Of a stretch of 64,000 nt of DNA, positions 18,472-27,074 are shown piece by piece; the first letter of the stretch is position 1; the number at the start of each line of letters is the position of its first letter. The notes beneath the pieces were generated by a model. It searched no databases. It saw nothing but the letters and a program-made list of their open reading frames with translations, and had not been told where the DNA came from. Origin of the DNA: Apibacter raozihei (lineage in GTDB: Bacteria; Bacteroidota; Bacteroidia; Flavobacteriales; Weeksellaceae); contig NZ_CP034930.1 of assembly GCF_004014855.1 (NCBI RefSeq), positions 930,001 to 994,000 on the forward strand, given 5' to 3'. A program made the translations under genes and the position numbers.

Positions 18472-19287
18472 TTAATTTCTTAATATATATATTACTGAAG
18501 AATAATTTCCATCTTTCATACCTTTTAAATTTGATATTGTTCCTATAAAAGGAAACCTTAGTATTCCTAATGGATTTTGGGCATAATTTTCACTAATCAG
18601 TGAAATATAAAAACTATCAAAGGGTAGGGGGTATGTGTGAAGAACATTTAAACCGTTTTGAGTAAAGAAATTAATGGCACCTTTTTTTCCATAATGAAAT
18701 AAATGTCTGGGAACATCCCAGGCTGCCCAATTTTCTTTATAAAATTTTGCATCATAAGATTCAAAATTAGGTACAGCTATTATTAAAATACCTTCTTTAT
18801 TTAGTTTACTTTTTAGTTTTAGAATAATTTCTTCAGGATTTGGTATATGTTCAAGAACATGCCATAAAGTTATAATGTCGTAAGAGTTTGAATTGATTGA
18901 ATCAATATTATCGAAAATATATTGTTTACCAATTTTTATTTCAGCATTTAATTTAGCTTTTGCATTAGGTTCATATCCTTCAACTTTAAAGTTATTCTTT
19001 TTTATGAAATTTAAAAATGAACCATCTCCACAACCGTAATCTAATATTTTACCTTTTGATTTATATTTTGATATAATTTTTAATTTATAATTTTCATTTA
19101 ATTTTTGTATAAATTGATAAATTTTAGATTTTAAATTATTTTTTTTCGAGTGTGATAAGTATTCGTCACTATCGTAGTATTTATCTAAATTGTCAGGAAT
19201 ATTTTTAGTTTGTAATACTCCTTTATATTTTTCTGATTTATTTATTTCGAAAATTTCTTTTGTTAGAAAATGATCTTTTACTTTCAT
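18472..19287 (-). CDS. class I SAM-dependent methyltransferase
   Basis: The 271-residue protein has the Rossmann SAM-binding motif I LDYGCGDGSFL (about residues 87-97), an acidic residue at the end of strand 2 (VEGYEPN), and WHVLEHIPNPEEI after strand 4. The WDVPRHLFHY segment recurs in Methyltransf_11/23-type enzymes of Bacteroidota. Substrate is unknown; small molecules, lipids and glycans are all possible. It is the last gene of the leftward cluster containing mnmG and is separated from mnmG by the parS-like palindrome. It is much more AT-rich than pgk, with which it converges. Confidence 0.85.
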   Translation of the reverse strand: MKVKDHFLTKEIFEINKSEKYKGVLQTKNIPDNLDKYYDSDEYLSHSKKNNLKSKIYQFIQKLNENYKLKIISKYKSKGKILDYGCGDGSFLNFIKKNNFKVEGYEPNAKAKLNAEIKIGKQYIFDNIDSINSNSYDIITLWHVLEHIPNPEEIILKLKSKLNKEGILIIAVPNFESYDAKFYKENWAAWDVPRHLFHYGKKGAINFFTQNGLNVLHTYPLPFDSFYISLISENYAQNPLGILRFPFIGTISNLKGMKDGNYSSVIYILRN

Positions 19288-19306
19288 ATATTTATTACTA
19301 TTATTT

Positions 19307-19342
19307 TTACATTAAATGTTCCACGTGGAACATTTAATGTAA
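19307..19342. promoter_or_regulatory. parS-type ParB site inside a 36-bp perfect palindrome
   Basis: The core TGTTCCACGTGGAACA (19317-19332) fits the bacterial parS pattern TGTTnCACGTGnAACA. The symmetry extends without mismatch to 19307 and 19342. The site lies between the mnmG stop and the methyltransferase start. On the minus strand the palindrome is followed by an A-rich, not T-rich, tract, so it is not a normal terminator. Confidence 0.8.
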
Positions 19343-19355
19343 TGAAAAATATTTT

Positions 19356-21224
19356 TTATCTACCCATGTATATTAACAATACATTTATATCAGAAGGTGA
19401 TACCCCACTAATTCTACTTGCCTGACCAATAGTTTCGGGCTTAAATTTGATAAATTTTTGTTTAGCCTCTGTAGAAATACTATTAAGTTTTGAATAATCA
19501 AAATTTTCAGGAATTTTTATATTTTCGAGTCTGTTAAGTTTTTCTACATTTTCAAGTTCTTTATCTATATATCCTTTATATTTAATTTTAATTTCTACCT
19601 GTTCTAAAATTTCATCAGCATAATTTTTTGAATTTAAAAATTCATTAATTGATTGAATATTTTTTAAATCATTTAAAATAATATTAGGTCTTAAAAGAAT
19701 ACTTTCTGCTTTTACCGTTTGACTAATAGGTGTAGATTTTTTTTCTTCTAATATAGGATTGGTTTCTTCTTGTTTGATAGAAAGATTTTTGATAAAAGTG
19801 ATACATTCTTCTGTGCTTACTTTTTTAAGCTCTAATTCTTTCATTCTTTCTTTAGATGCTAATCCTATTTTAAAACCTAATGGAGTTAAACGTTCGTCTG
19901 CATTATCTTGACGTAGGCTCATTCTGTATTCAGCACGTGACGTAAACATCCGATAAGGTTCTTCTGTACCTTTTGTTATTAGATCGTCTATTAAAACGCC
20001 TATATAAGCTTCATTACGTTTCAAAGTAAATGCTTCTCTATCCTGAACTTTAAGTGCAGCATTTATACCTGCAATTAATCCTTGAGCAGCAGCTTCTTCA
20101 TAGCCTGTAGTACCATTAATTTGTCCTGCAAAAAATAGATTTTCAATAATCTTTGTTTCTAAGGTATTTTTAAGTTGGGTAGGAGGGAAGTAATCATATT
20201 CAATTGCATAGCCAGGTCTGAATAATTTAGCTTTTTCAAAACCAGGAATTAGTTGTAAGGCTTTAATTTGAACATCATCAGGTAATGAAGTGCTAAATCC
20301 ATTAATATAATATTCAATAGTTTTCCACCCTTCTGGTTCTGCAAATATCTGATGTCTTTCTCTTTCTGCAAATCTGTTAATTTTATCTTCAATTGACGGA
20401 CAATATCTAGGACCTGTGCTTTTTATTGTTCCATTAAACAGTGGTGATCTTTCAAAACCTTCGCGTAATGTTTCGTGTACTTTTAAATTGGTGTATGTTA
20501 TATAACAGCTTCTTTGACTTTCTAATTTTGGAGTTTTTGTATAAGAAAATTTACGTGGATTTTCATCACCTTTTTGTTCTTCCATTTTACTAAAATCAAT
20601 ACTTCTTCCATCTACCCGTGGAGGAGTACCTGTTTTCATTCTTCCGGATTCAAAACCAAGATCGATTAAATTTTCAGTAATTCCATAAGCTGCTTTTTCT
20701 GCCATTCTACCACCTCCAAATTGTTTATCACCTATATGAATAAGTCCATTTAGAAACGTTCCGTTGGTTAAAACTACTGATTTGGAATAAATAGTTACTC
20801 CCATTGAAGTTTTAACTCCCATTATTTTATTATTGTCTGTAATTAAACCAATAACCATATCTTGAAAGAAATCCAAATTTGGAATATTTTCTAATTGAAA
20901 TCTCCACTCTTCAGCGAATTTCATTCTGTCTGATTGTGCTCTTGGACTCCACATAGCTGGTCCTTTAGACAAATTTAGCATTTTAAATTGTATCATGGTT
21001 TTATCAGTTACAATACCTGATAATCCTCCTAAAGCATCAATTTCTCTTACAATTTGACCTTTAGCAATTCCCCCCATGGCTGGATTGCAAGACATTTGAC
21101 CAATATTTTGCAAATTCATGGTTATAAGTAAAGTTTTTGAGCCTAAATTAGCTGCAGCAGCTGCTGCTTCGGAACCTGCATGTCCTGCCCCAACTACTAT
21201 TACATCGTATTTCTCTAGTATCAT
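19356..21224 (-). CDS. mnmG: tRNA uridine-5-carboxymethylaminomethyl(34) synthesis enzyme MnmG
   Basis: MnmG (GidA) works with MnmE to build the cmnm5 group on wobble uridine of several tRNAs, using FAD and a folate one-carbon unit. The 622-residue length is typical. The FAD-binding motif VGAGHAGSEAA is at residues 10-20, SCNPAMGGIAKG (about 45-56) is family-specific, and GTEEPYRMFTSRAEYR marks the second conserved block. The C-terminal helical domain with QASRISGVSPSDI is present. The gene is flanked on both sides by parS sites; the upstream one covers most of its leader, 9 nt before the start codon. mnmG is often near bacterial chromosome origins. Confidence 0.98.
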   Translation of the reverse strand: MILEKYDVIVVGAGHAGSEAAAAAANLGSKTLLITMNLQNIGQMSCNPAMGGIAKGQIVREIDALGGLSGIVTDKTMIQFKMLNLSKGPAMWSPRAQSDRMKFAEEWRFQLENIPNLDFFQDMVIGLITDNNKIMGVKTSMGVTIYSKSVVLTNGTFLNGLIHIGDKQFGGGRMAEKAAYGITENLIDLGFESGRMKTGTPPRVDGRSIDFSKMEEQKGDENPRKFSYTKTPKLESQRSCYITYTNLKVHETLREGFERSPLFNGTIKSTGPRYCPSIEDKINRFAERERHQIFAEPEGWKTIEYYINGFSTSLPDDVQIKALQLIPGFEKAKLFRPGYAIEYDYFPPTQLKNTLETKIIENLFFAGQINGTTGYEEAAAQGLIAGINAALKVQDREAFTLKRNEAYIGVLIDDLITKGTEEPYRMFTSRAEYRMSLRQDNADERLTPLGFKIGLASKERMKELELKKVSTEECITFIKNLSIKQEETNPILEEKKSTPISQTVKAESILLRPNIILNDLKNIQSINEFLNSKNYADEILEQVEIKIKYKGYIDKELENVEKLNRLENIKIPENFDYSKLNSISTEAKQKFIKFKPETIGQASRISGVSPSDINVLLIYMGR

Positions 21225-21232
21225 TATTTTAA

Positions 21233-21250
21233 ATGTTTCACGTGAAACAT
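21233..21250. promoter_or_regulatory. parS: canonical parS site
   Basis: TGTTTCACGTGAAACA at 21234-21249 is identical to the classical ParB-binding centromere sequence, and one more symmetric base pair extends it on each side. It sits in the 45-bp gap between ybeY and mnmG, where bound ParB could also affect mnmG transcription or translation. Confidence 0.92.
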
Positions 21251-21269
21251 ATGTGTTAAAAAGTTATTA

Positions 21270-21686
21270 TTATGTATTTTTAAATATATTAATATAGTAA
21301 TTTTCTTTTGTTCTCATGAGCAATGAATCATCTGTACTCTTATCTTTATAACCTATGATGTGTAATACTCCATGAATTAATACTCTGTTTAATTCATCTT
21401 CAAATGATTCATTAAGATTTTCAGCATTTTCTTGAATTCTATCTGTAGATATATAAATATCCCCAGATATTAAGTCGTTTTCTCTGTAGTCAAAAGTAAT
21501 TATATCTGTATAATAATTATGTTGTAAATATTTAATATTAATGTCTAAAAGTTGTTCATCTGAACAGAAAATATAATTAATATCTCCTACTTTTTTATTT
21601 TCGTTTATAATAGCTTGTTTTAGCCATTTTTTTCTCTTTAATTTTTCTTTTAATTTGAAGTTGTTGTTCGAAAAATAATGTATCAT
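21270..21686 (-). CDS. ybeY: endoribonuclease YbeY (rRNA maturation)
   Basis: YbeY is a metal-dependent RNase needed for 16S rRNA 3' maturation and ribosome quality control. The 138-residue protein has the strand segment NYYTDIITFDYRE, then GDIYIS, then the metal motif RVLIHGVLHIIGYKD. The first two metal ligands (His-x3-His) are present. The position of the third usual His, in GYDH of most bacteria, is Asp here (GYKD), a variant I believe is common in this phylum. The gene ends 45 bp before mnmG and starts 3 bp after the stop of the preceding gene. Confidence 0.95.
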   Translation of the reverse strand: MIHYFSNNNFKLKEKLKRKKWLKQAIINENKKVGDINYIFCSDEQLLDINIKYLQHNYYTDIITFDYRENDLISGDIYISTDRIQENAENLNESFEDELNRVLIHGVLHIIGYKDKSTDDSLLMRTKENYYINIFKNT

Positions 21687-21689
21687 TTT

Positions 21690-22109
21690 TTAATCTATTT
21701 CAAAGCTTTCTGATTTAAAATTGCTGTAATATCTTCCCGATTCAGCTGTAAATTTTAAAACTGAAAAATCGGGATCATCTATTCCTCTTAGAAAATATTC
21801 CTGATCTCCTTCTCTCCAAATCATTTTTTTTGTTTCATAATCAGTTAAAATCTCCATTTTTCCTTTAAACATAATTCCTGTAAAAGAGTTATGATTACAA
21901 AAATATATAGATGATTTAGGATTTTCTTTGTAGTGATCCATTTTTATAGAAGAAGAAGTGGTTGTAAAATAAAATATTTTTAATTTTTCTCTTTTTCTAG
22001 GTGCTAACATCGCTTTTATGTTCGGATAACCTTCATCATCGATTGAACCAATGAAAGCCAAAGTTTCATGATCAATTAAATCTCCTATTAATTTTTCAAT
22101 ATCATTCAT
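21690..22109 (-). CDS. pyridoxamine 5'-phosphate oxidase family protein
   Basis: The 139-residue product has the split-barrel flavin-binding fold of the general-stress-protein-26/PNPOx family. The features are a Leu-Ala-Phe-Ile-Gly-Ser-Ile strand, then GYPNIKAML, FYFTTTSSSIKMDHY and NPKSSIYFC. The Ser/Thr-Lys pair between strands usually contacts FMN phosphate. Such proteins bind FMN or F420 and their reactions are mostly unknown. It is embedded in the leftward cluster: 9 bp after the patatin-family gene and 3 bp before ybeY. Confidence 0.85.
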   Translation of the reverse strand: MNDIEKLIGDLIDHETLAFIGSIDDEGYPNIKAMLAPRKREKLKIFYFTTTSSSIKMDHYKENPKSSIYFCNHNSFTGIMFKGKMEILTDYETKKMIWREGDQEYFLRGIDDPDFSVLKFTAESGRYYSNFKSESFEID

Positions 22110-22118
22110 AAAATACTC

Positions 22119-24308
22119 TTAAAACCAATATCCTAATCCTACACTAAATACTCCTTTTTTTTGATTTACAGAATAGGTATACATTAAATTTATGGGACCA
22201 AAAGGGCTGTCGTAACCATATCCTAATCCATAACTCGAATATTTATAATCAAAATATTTTAAATCTTTAAAATTATTCTCAACATTAGCAAAGTTTACAT
22301 ATGTTTTTACATAATGATTTTTTAAAATTCTATAATTTAAAGAAGAATAAAAAGAAATAATTTGATTACCGTTAGTATATGCAAAAGGCAGGCCTAAAAA
22401 TTTCTTAAAATTAGTTAATTCCTGCTCGAAATAGCCACCTAAAAAATATTTATATTGCAAGGCAGGTGTTTCAAAAGAAACTCCGTAAAAACCTTGATTT
22501 TCGATGGCAAATCGCTTTCCAATGGGTATAGAATAACTAATATCTCCTTTAATCATTGTAAATTTATCATTTTCAGAATTTGATAAAATTACATGTTTTG
22601 CCGAAGCGTCAAGTTTAAATCCTCTGAAAGGGAAATTTGCATTATCTCTGGTATCTGCTTTAAGAAAAAAATAAGGACTTAAAAAATAACTACCATCTTT
22701 TCTTTCCAAATCACCGTAAGGTGAAAAAGTTGTATAATTATATTCCATTCCTGCGCCAATAGCATATTTTTCAACTAAGGTAGATTGAAAATAGATTTGT
22801 TGATTAAAATTTCGTAGTCTTTTTAATTTATATAAATTTTCTTTAACTTCAGAAAAATTAAAATTAAATACATTGAAAGAAGTATTTGAACCAATGCTTG
22901 GATATATTCCGTTATCTATAAAATAATTAAGATTTGTTCGGAAATTATTACTGAAAATAACATCTAAAGATATCGTAGAGTTATTTAAAAGTAATTTATT
23001 TAATGTTATATTAGTTAATAAAGATGCTTTATAAACATCATCATAATGTAAACCGAAACGTACTGAATTATTCTTTTTTTCATCTAAATGAAGAGTTAAT
23101 TTTTGACTTTCATTTGCAGAATCATTTTTAATCTGGTAATAAACACGATTGAAGTTACCTGTGGAATATAAGCTCGATACTCCTTTGTCTAATTTTATCA
23201 CAGTGGTATTTTGAGGAATTTGAATACCCATTTTACGTTTCACAAATACAGAATCCATAGATTTAGTACCTTGCACGTTAAATTGAGTTATAAAAAGATG
23301 CCTGTTGTAAGGCAATTCCTTGACTCTTGGTCTGTTTAAAGTATCATAACCCTGAGCTTTAGCTATGTCCACCAATTGAGGATAAACTTTTTCAGCAGCA
23401 AGTTTTCCTTTATATAAAATAGAATCTTTTTTATCAAAATCGGTTACTGTATAATTTTTTAAATCAGGTTTAATGATTAAATCAACATAGCTCCTTTCGA
23501 AATCTGTTTTAATATTAATTCTATAGCTAATTATCTGATTTATAATGCTTAATATAGAATTTATATCTTCAGATTTTTGTAATCCAGCACCTAGATCGAC
23601 ACCTATTACAATATCCATTCCTTTATTCTTAAGTGCTCTTGCAGGAAAGTTATTAACAATTCCTCCATCAATTAAAACTTTATTATCTATTTTAACCGGT
23701 TCTATAAGTGAAGGGTATGCACCACTTGCTAATACGCTTAACGGTAAAAATCCGGATTCAATCTGTTCTTCATCTCCGGTTTCCAAATTGGTTGCAATAC
23801 AAAGAAAAGGAATAGGGAGTTTAGAGTAATCATTTATCTGATGTACGTGACTTAATAAATCAGTCAAAAGTAAAAGTGGACCCTGGCCTTTGCTAATAGC
23901 TGATGGTAAAGAAAGTTTAAAGTTATTTATAGGAAGAGTAAGTATGTATTTTTCTCTGTATGATTTATCAAAAAAAGGAATGAAATTACGGTCTTTTTCT
24001 TGCAAAAATAGTTCCATAAAATCAACATTTCCAATTGCCTTTTTAATCTCATCCGGTGAATAACCAGAAGCGTATAAAGCACCTACAATAGCTCCCATAC
24101 TGGTGCCACTGATGTAATCGATTTTTATCCCTGCTTTTTCAATAGCTTCAATAACTTCAACATGAGCAAATCCTTTTGCACCACCACCGCTAAGAACAAG
24201 TCCTACTTTAGGCTGTTTCTCGTTGGTTACTAAGGATTGAGCAATGGCAATGTTACTAGTAAAGTAAGTAAGAATAAAAAAGAAAAAATATTTCTTACAA
24301 TAATTCAT
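22119..24308 (-). CDS. patatin-like phospholipase fused to a D15/BamA-type barrel
   Basis: The 729-residue protein starts with a signal peptide (cleavage near residue 24, after AIAQ). A patatin lipase domain follows (about 34-230), with oxyanion GGGAKG (41-46), nucleophile GTSMG (Ser70) and the dyad DGG (214-216). A single POTRA-like segment (about 330-400) and a 16-strand-type outer-membrane beta-barrel ending in the aromatic terminus GLGYWF complete it. This is the layout of type Vd autotransporter-like proteins such as PlpD, in which the lipase is on or under the barrel. All catalytic residues are present, so phospholipase A activity is likely. It heads the leftward patatin-PNPOx-ybeY-mnmG cluster. 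Confidence 0.9.
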   Translation of the reverse strand: MNYCKKYFFFFILTYFTSNIAIAQSLVTNEKQPKVGLVLSGGGAKGFAHVEVIEAIEKAGIKIDYISGTSMGAIVGALYASGYSPDEIKKAIGNVDFMELFLQEKDRNFIPFFDKSYREKYILTLPINNFKLSLPSAISKGQGPLLLLTDLLSHVHQINDYSKLPIPFLCIATNLETGDEEQIESGFLPLSVLASGAYPSLIEPVKIDNKVLIDGGIVNNFPARALKNKGMDIVIGVDLGAGLQKSEDINSILSIINQIISYRINIKTDFERSYVDLIIKPDLKNYTVTDFDKKDSILYKGKLAAEKVYPQLVDIAKAQGYDTLNRPRVKELPYNRHLFITQFNVQGTKSMDSVFVKRKMGIQIPQNTTVIKLDKGVSSLYSTGNFNRVYYQIKNDSANESQKLTLHLDEKKNNSVRFGLHYDDVYKASLLTNITLNKLLLNNSTISLDVIFSNNFRTNLNYFIDNGIYPSIGSNTSFNVFNFNFSEVKENLYKLKRLRNFNQQIYFQSTLVEKYAIGAGMEYNYTTFSPYGDLERKDGSYFLSPYFFLKADTRDNANFPFRGFKLDASAKHVILSNSENDKFTMIKGDISYSIPIGKRFAIENQGFYGVSFETPALQYKYFLGGYFEQELTNFKKFLGLPFAYTNGNQIISFYSSLNYRILKNHYVKTYVNFANVENNFKDLKYFDYKYSSYGLGYGYDSPFGPINLMYTYSVNQKKGVFSVGLGYWF

Positions 24309-24392
24309 AATAGCAAATATATAAATAATACTTATTCATTATAAATTTATTAATATTGAATGAATTAAATCCTATTACTAAATGTAATTTAC

Positions 24393-24400
24393 TACTTTTG
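24393..24400 (+). promoter_or_regulatory. -7 element before the glycan gene run
   Basis: TACTTTTG fits TAnnTTTG. The predicted start lies about 20 nt before the ATG at 24428, the first gene of the rightward run. A -33 partner is not obvious. Confidence 0.45.
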
Positions 24401-24427
24401 TAAGCAAACTTTATTTATCTATATTCT

Positions 24428-24979
24428 ATGTTATCGATTATAATTATTAATTATAACACATTTCAGCTCACGGTCGAATGTATTAATTCTATAAAAAAAT
24501 CAACGAGTACCAATTACGAAATAATTTTGATTGATAATGCATCAAAAGAGAAAGATCCTAAAGAATTTTTAGATATATTTAAAGATATTAAGCTCATTGA
24601 GTTAGACCAAAATGTTGGATTTGGAAGGGCTAATAATATTGGTATGAAACAATCAGCAGGTGATTATTATTTACTGTTAAATTCTGATACCATTATTAAA
24701 GATCATGCAATTGATGATTGTATCAATTATATGAAATATCATCAAGAAATTGATATTTTAGGTTGTCGATCAAAATTTGAAAATAGAGAAACTCAATTAA
24801 CAGCTTTTAAATATGAAGAAGAATATTCACTGCTAAGATCAATCATTTATTTTATTAAAAGAAATACGTTTCTTCGGTATTCAAATAAAACTAAGCAAAT
24901 TTGGATATCTATTTCAACAATAATAAAAGAATCAAATAAAATTAATGAAATAATTCCCATATTAATGATTAAAATGTAA
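24428..24979 (+). CDS. family 2 glycosyltransferase, C-terminally truncated
   Basis: The N-terminal GT-A domain is intact: SIIIINYNTFQLTVECINS for nucleotide binding, EIILIDNASKE, LDQNVGFGRANNIGMK and the metal-binding LLNSDTI. These are typical of WcaE/WbbL-like rhamnosyl- or glucosyltransferases. Such enzymes are usually about 280-340 residues; this one has 183 and lacks the acceptor-binding half. After about residue 130 the sequence loses resemblance to the family and ends in a Lys/Ile-rich tail directly at the next gene, with which it shares one base (TAATG). No restored reading frame was found, so it is probably a deletion remnant rather than a simple frameshift. Activity is doubtful. 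Confidence 0.75.
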   Translation: MLSIIIINYNTFQLTVECINSIKKSTSTNYEIILIDNASKEKDPKEFLDIFKDIKLIELDQNVGFGRANNIGMKQSAGDYYLLLNSDTIIKDHAIDDCINYMKYHQEIDILGCRSKFENRETQLTAFKYEEEYSLLRSIIYFIKRNTFLRYSNKTKQIWISISTIIKESNKINEIIPILMIKM

Positions 24980-26130
24980 TGGAAAAAAAGAAAATTTTAT
25001 TTTTTCTGCATACCATGAGGGGAGGAGGTGTAGAAAATGTTTTGTTGAACATATTTAATAATTTTGAAAAAACAAATTTTCAATTTACATTATTGTTAAT
25101 TAGAAAAGAAGGAGACTTTTTTTCCCAGATTCCAAAGAATGTACAAATTAAATATTTAGCTTTGGGTAATGAATTTTTATCCAATCTCAAATTTATAAAC
25201 ATATTACAAAAAATATACAGGAAAGTAAAACTAAAAATATTACTAAAAAATCCTTACTTTATAAGAAAGTTTTTTATTTCTGAGTTCAACGATGTTGAAA
25301 TAGCATTTTTAGGAGATTTGATCCCAATACTTGATAAAATTAAAAGAGCTGATTCTTTTACTATAGGATGGGTTCATGGTGATATATATGCGAGTCGTAG
25401 TGATTTGAATATGAAAAAGGAAATACTATCTTCTTCATTAAATTTAGATAAAGTTGTTTATGTTTCCAATAAAGCCTTAGAAAATGGTATTTTATGGAAT
25501 CCAAAAATTTCAAGTAATGCAATTGTAATTTATAATCCTATAGACAAAGAAAATATTTTGAGTAAATCTTTAAAAAAAATTGATTTTAATTATGATGAAA
25601 TAACATTTATATGTGTTGGTAGATTAAGTGGCATTAAAGGATATGACAATGTTTTAAAAGTGCATCAAAGACTCATTAAGGATGGATTTAGACACCATGT
25701 CATTATTATTGGTAAAGGAGAAGATGAAAGTATTGTAAGAAGTACAATAGAAAAATATAAAATAAAAGAAACATTTCATCTCTTAGGTCATAAGCAAAAT
25801 CCCTTTCCATATTTAAAAGCTTCTGATATATATTTGTTAAACTCTAAAAGTGAAGGGTATCCTTTAGCAGTTAAAGAGGCTTTATTATTAGGAAAACCTA
25901 TGATTGTTACTAATGTTGGAGGAGTAACAGAAATTGTAGACGAAAGCAATGCTATTATTATCGATTATGATGAAAACCAGCTTTACAATGCTATGAAAAA
26001 AATGATTACAGATAAAGAGTTTAGAAATAAACTCCAATTAGTTAATCAAAAACATTATAAAGAATACGATCAAAACATAATTTATAATTCATATAAAAAG
26101 TTATTAAATTCTCAAAAAGTAAGCAATTAA
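24979..26130 (+). CDS. family 4 glycosyltransferase
   Basis: A 383-residue GT-B enzyme. The N-terminal acceptor domain starts with HTMRGGGVENVLLNI, the C-terminal donor domain with FICVGRLSGIKGYDN (about 211-225). The nucleotide-sugar contact motif SEGYPLAVKE (291-300, Glu292 and Glu300) matches the EX7E element of GT4. Relatives add hexose or N-acetylhexosamine in lipopolysaccharide and capsule synthesis. It is cytoplasmic, with no signal peptide. It overlaps the preceding truncated gene by one base and is followed after 18 bp by a GT2. Confidence 0.9.
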   Translation: MEKKKILFFLHTMRGGGVENVLLNIFNNFEKTNFQFTLLLIRKEGDFFSQIPKNVQIKYLALGNEFLSNLKFINILQKIYRKVKLKILLKNPYFIRKFFISEFNDVEIAFLGDLIPILDKIKRADSFTIGWVHGDIYASRSDLNMKKEILSSSLNLDKVVYVSNKALENGILWNPKISSNAIVIYNPIDKENILSKSLKKIDFNYDEITFICVGRLSGIKGYDNVLKVHQRLIKDGFRHHVIIIGKGEDESIVRSTIEKYKIKETFHLLGHKQNPFPYLKASDIYLLNSKSEGYPLAVKEALLLGKPMIVTNVGGVTEIVDESNAIIIDYDENQLYNAMKKMITDKEFRNKLQLVNQKHYKEYDQNIIYNSYKKLLNSQKVSN

Positions 26131-26148
26131 ATATAATTATATATTTCC

Positions 26149-27072
26149 ATGACATCTCAATCAATAAATATATCTGTAATAACTCCTTCATATAATAGGG
26201 CACATACATTATATAGAGTTTTTGATTCTCTTAAAAATCAGACCTTACAAAATTTTGAGTGGATTATAATTGATGACGGCTCAACAGATAATACAAAAGA
26301 TACTGTAAATGAATTTATTCAAAAAAATATTTTTCCAATCAACTATTACAAACAGGAAAATAAGCACAAATTTTTATCTCTCTTTAAAGGTTTAGAATTA
26401 GCTAAAGGAGAGTATATTGCCTTTATAGATTCAGATGATAAATTATTGCCACATGCATTTGAAACTTTTTATAAAGAAATAATTAAATTACCTGAAAATG
26501 AAAAATACTATGGAGTCATAGGCTTATGCAGTTATGAAAACGGGGAAATTGCTGGAGATAAATTTCCAGTTTCACCACTTGATACTTCTATATTTGAAAT
26601 GAGATATAAGTATAAAGTTCATGGAGATAAATGGGGTTTGTCAATTAAAAAAGCTTATCAGGAAATAAAATTTGATACATCACCATACGAAGAAAAAGGA
26701 TTTATTCCTGAAACTGTACTTTTATATTTATTTGATAAACAAGAATATAAAACCCGATATGTTAATATTACATCGTTGATATATGTTTCCGATGAGAATG
26801 ATAGCAAGTCTTTATCTAATAATTTTTATTCATCTGAAAACTCTTTTGGATTATGTGAAAATTATAAAACTTTTATAACTTGTTATAAAGATAAATTTAT
26901 TCAATATCCTTTAGTCTATTTCAGAAATTTCATTGCTTATATTCTTTTCGGTTTAAAAGATAAAAGATCATTTTCTGAATTACTCAAGCTAAACGGTTTA
27001 GCTCTAAAGTTTTTTGTATTGTTATTTTACCCAATCGTTTTTTTGTTTAAAAATAAGGACATTAAAGATTAG
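26149..27072 (+). CDS. family 2 glycosyltransferase
   Basis: The 307-residue protein has an intact GT-A domain: SVITPSYNRAHTLYRVFDSL, WIIIDDGSTDNT and the metal-binding FIDSDDKL (about 97-104). A hydrophobic C-terminal segment near residues 283-300 could anchor it to the membrane. The enzyme transfers a sugar from a nucleotide donor to a growing glycan; donor unknown. The next gene starts 3 bp after the stop, so the two are translationally close. Confidence 0.9.
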   Translation: MTSQSINISVITPSYNRAHTLYRVFDSLKNQTLQNFEWIIIDDGSTDNTKDTVNEFIQKNIFPINYYKQENKHKFLSLFKGLELAKGEYIAFIDSDDKLLPHAFETFYKEIIKLPENEKYYGVIGLCSYENGEIAGDKFPVSPLDTSIFEMRYKYKVHGDKWGLSIKKAYQEIKFDTSPYEEKGFIPETVLLYLFDKQEYKTRYVNITSLIYVSDENDSKSLSNNFYSSENSFGLCENYKTFITCYKDKFIQYPLVYFRNFIAYILFGLKDKRSFSELLKLNGLALKFFVLLFYPIVFLFKNKDIKD

Positions 27073-27074
27073 AA

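Noticed and set aside
19307-19342. Terminator of mnmG
   Set aside because: The palindrome has no loop and no T tract on the minus strand, and its core fits parS.
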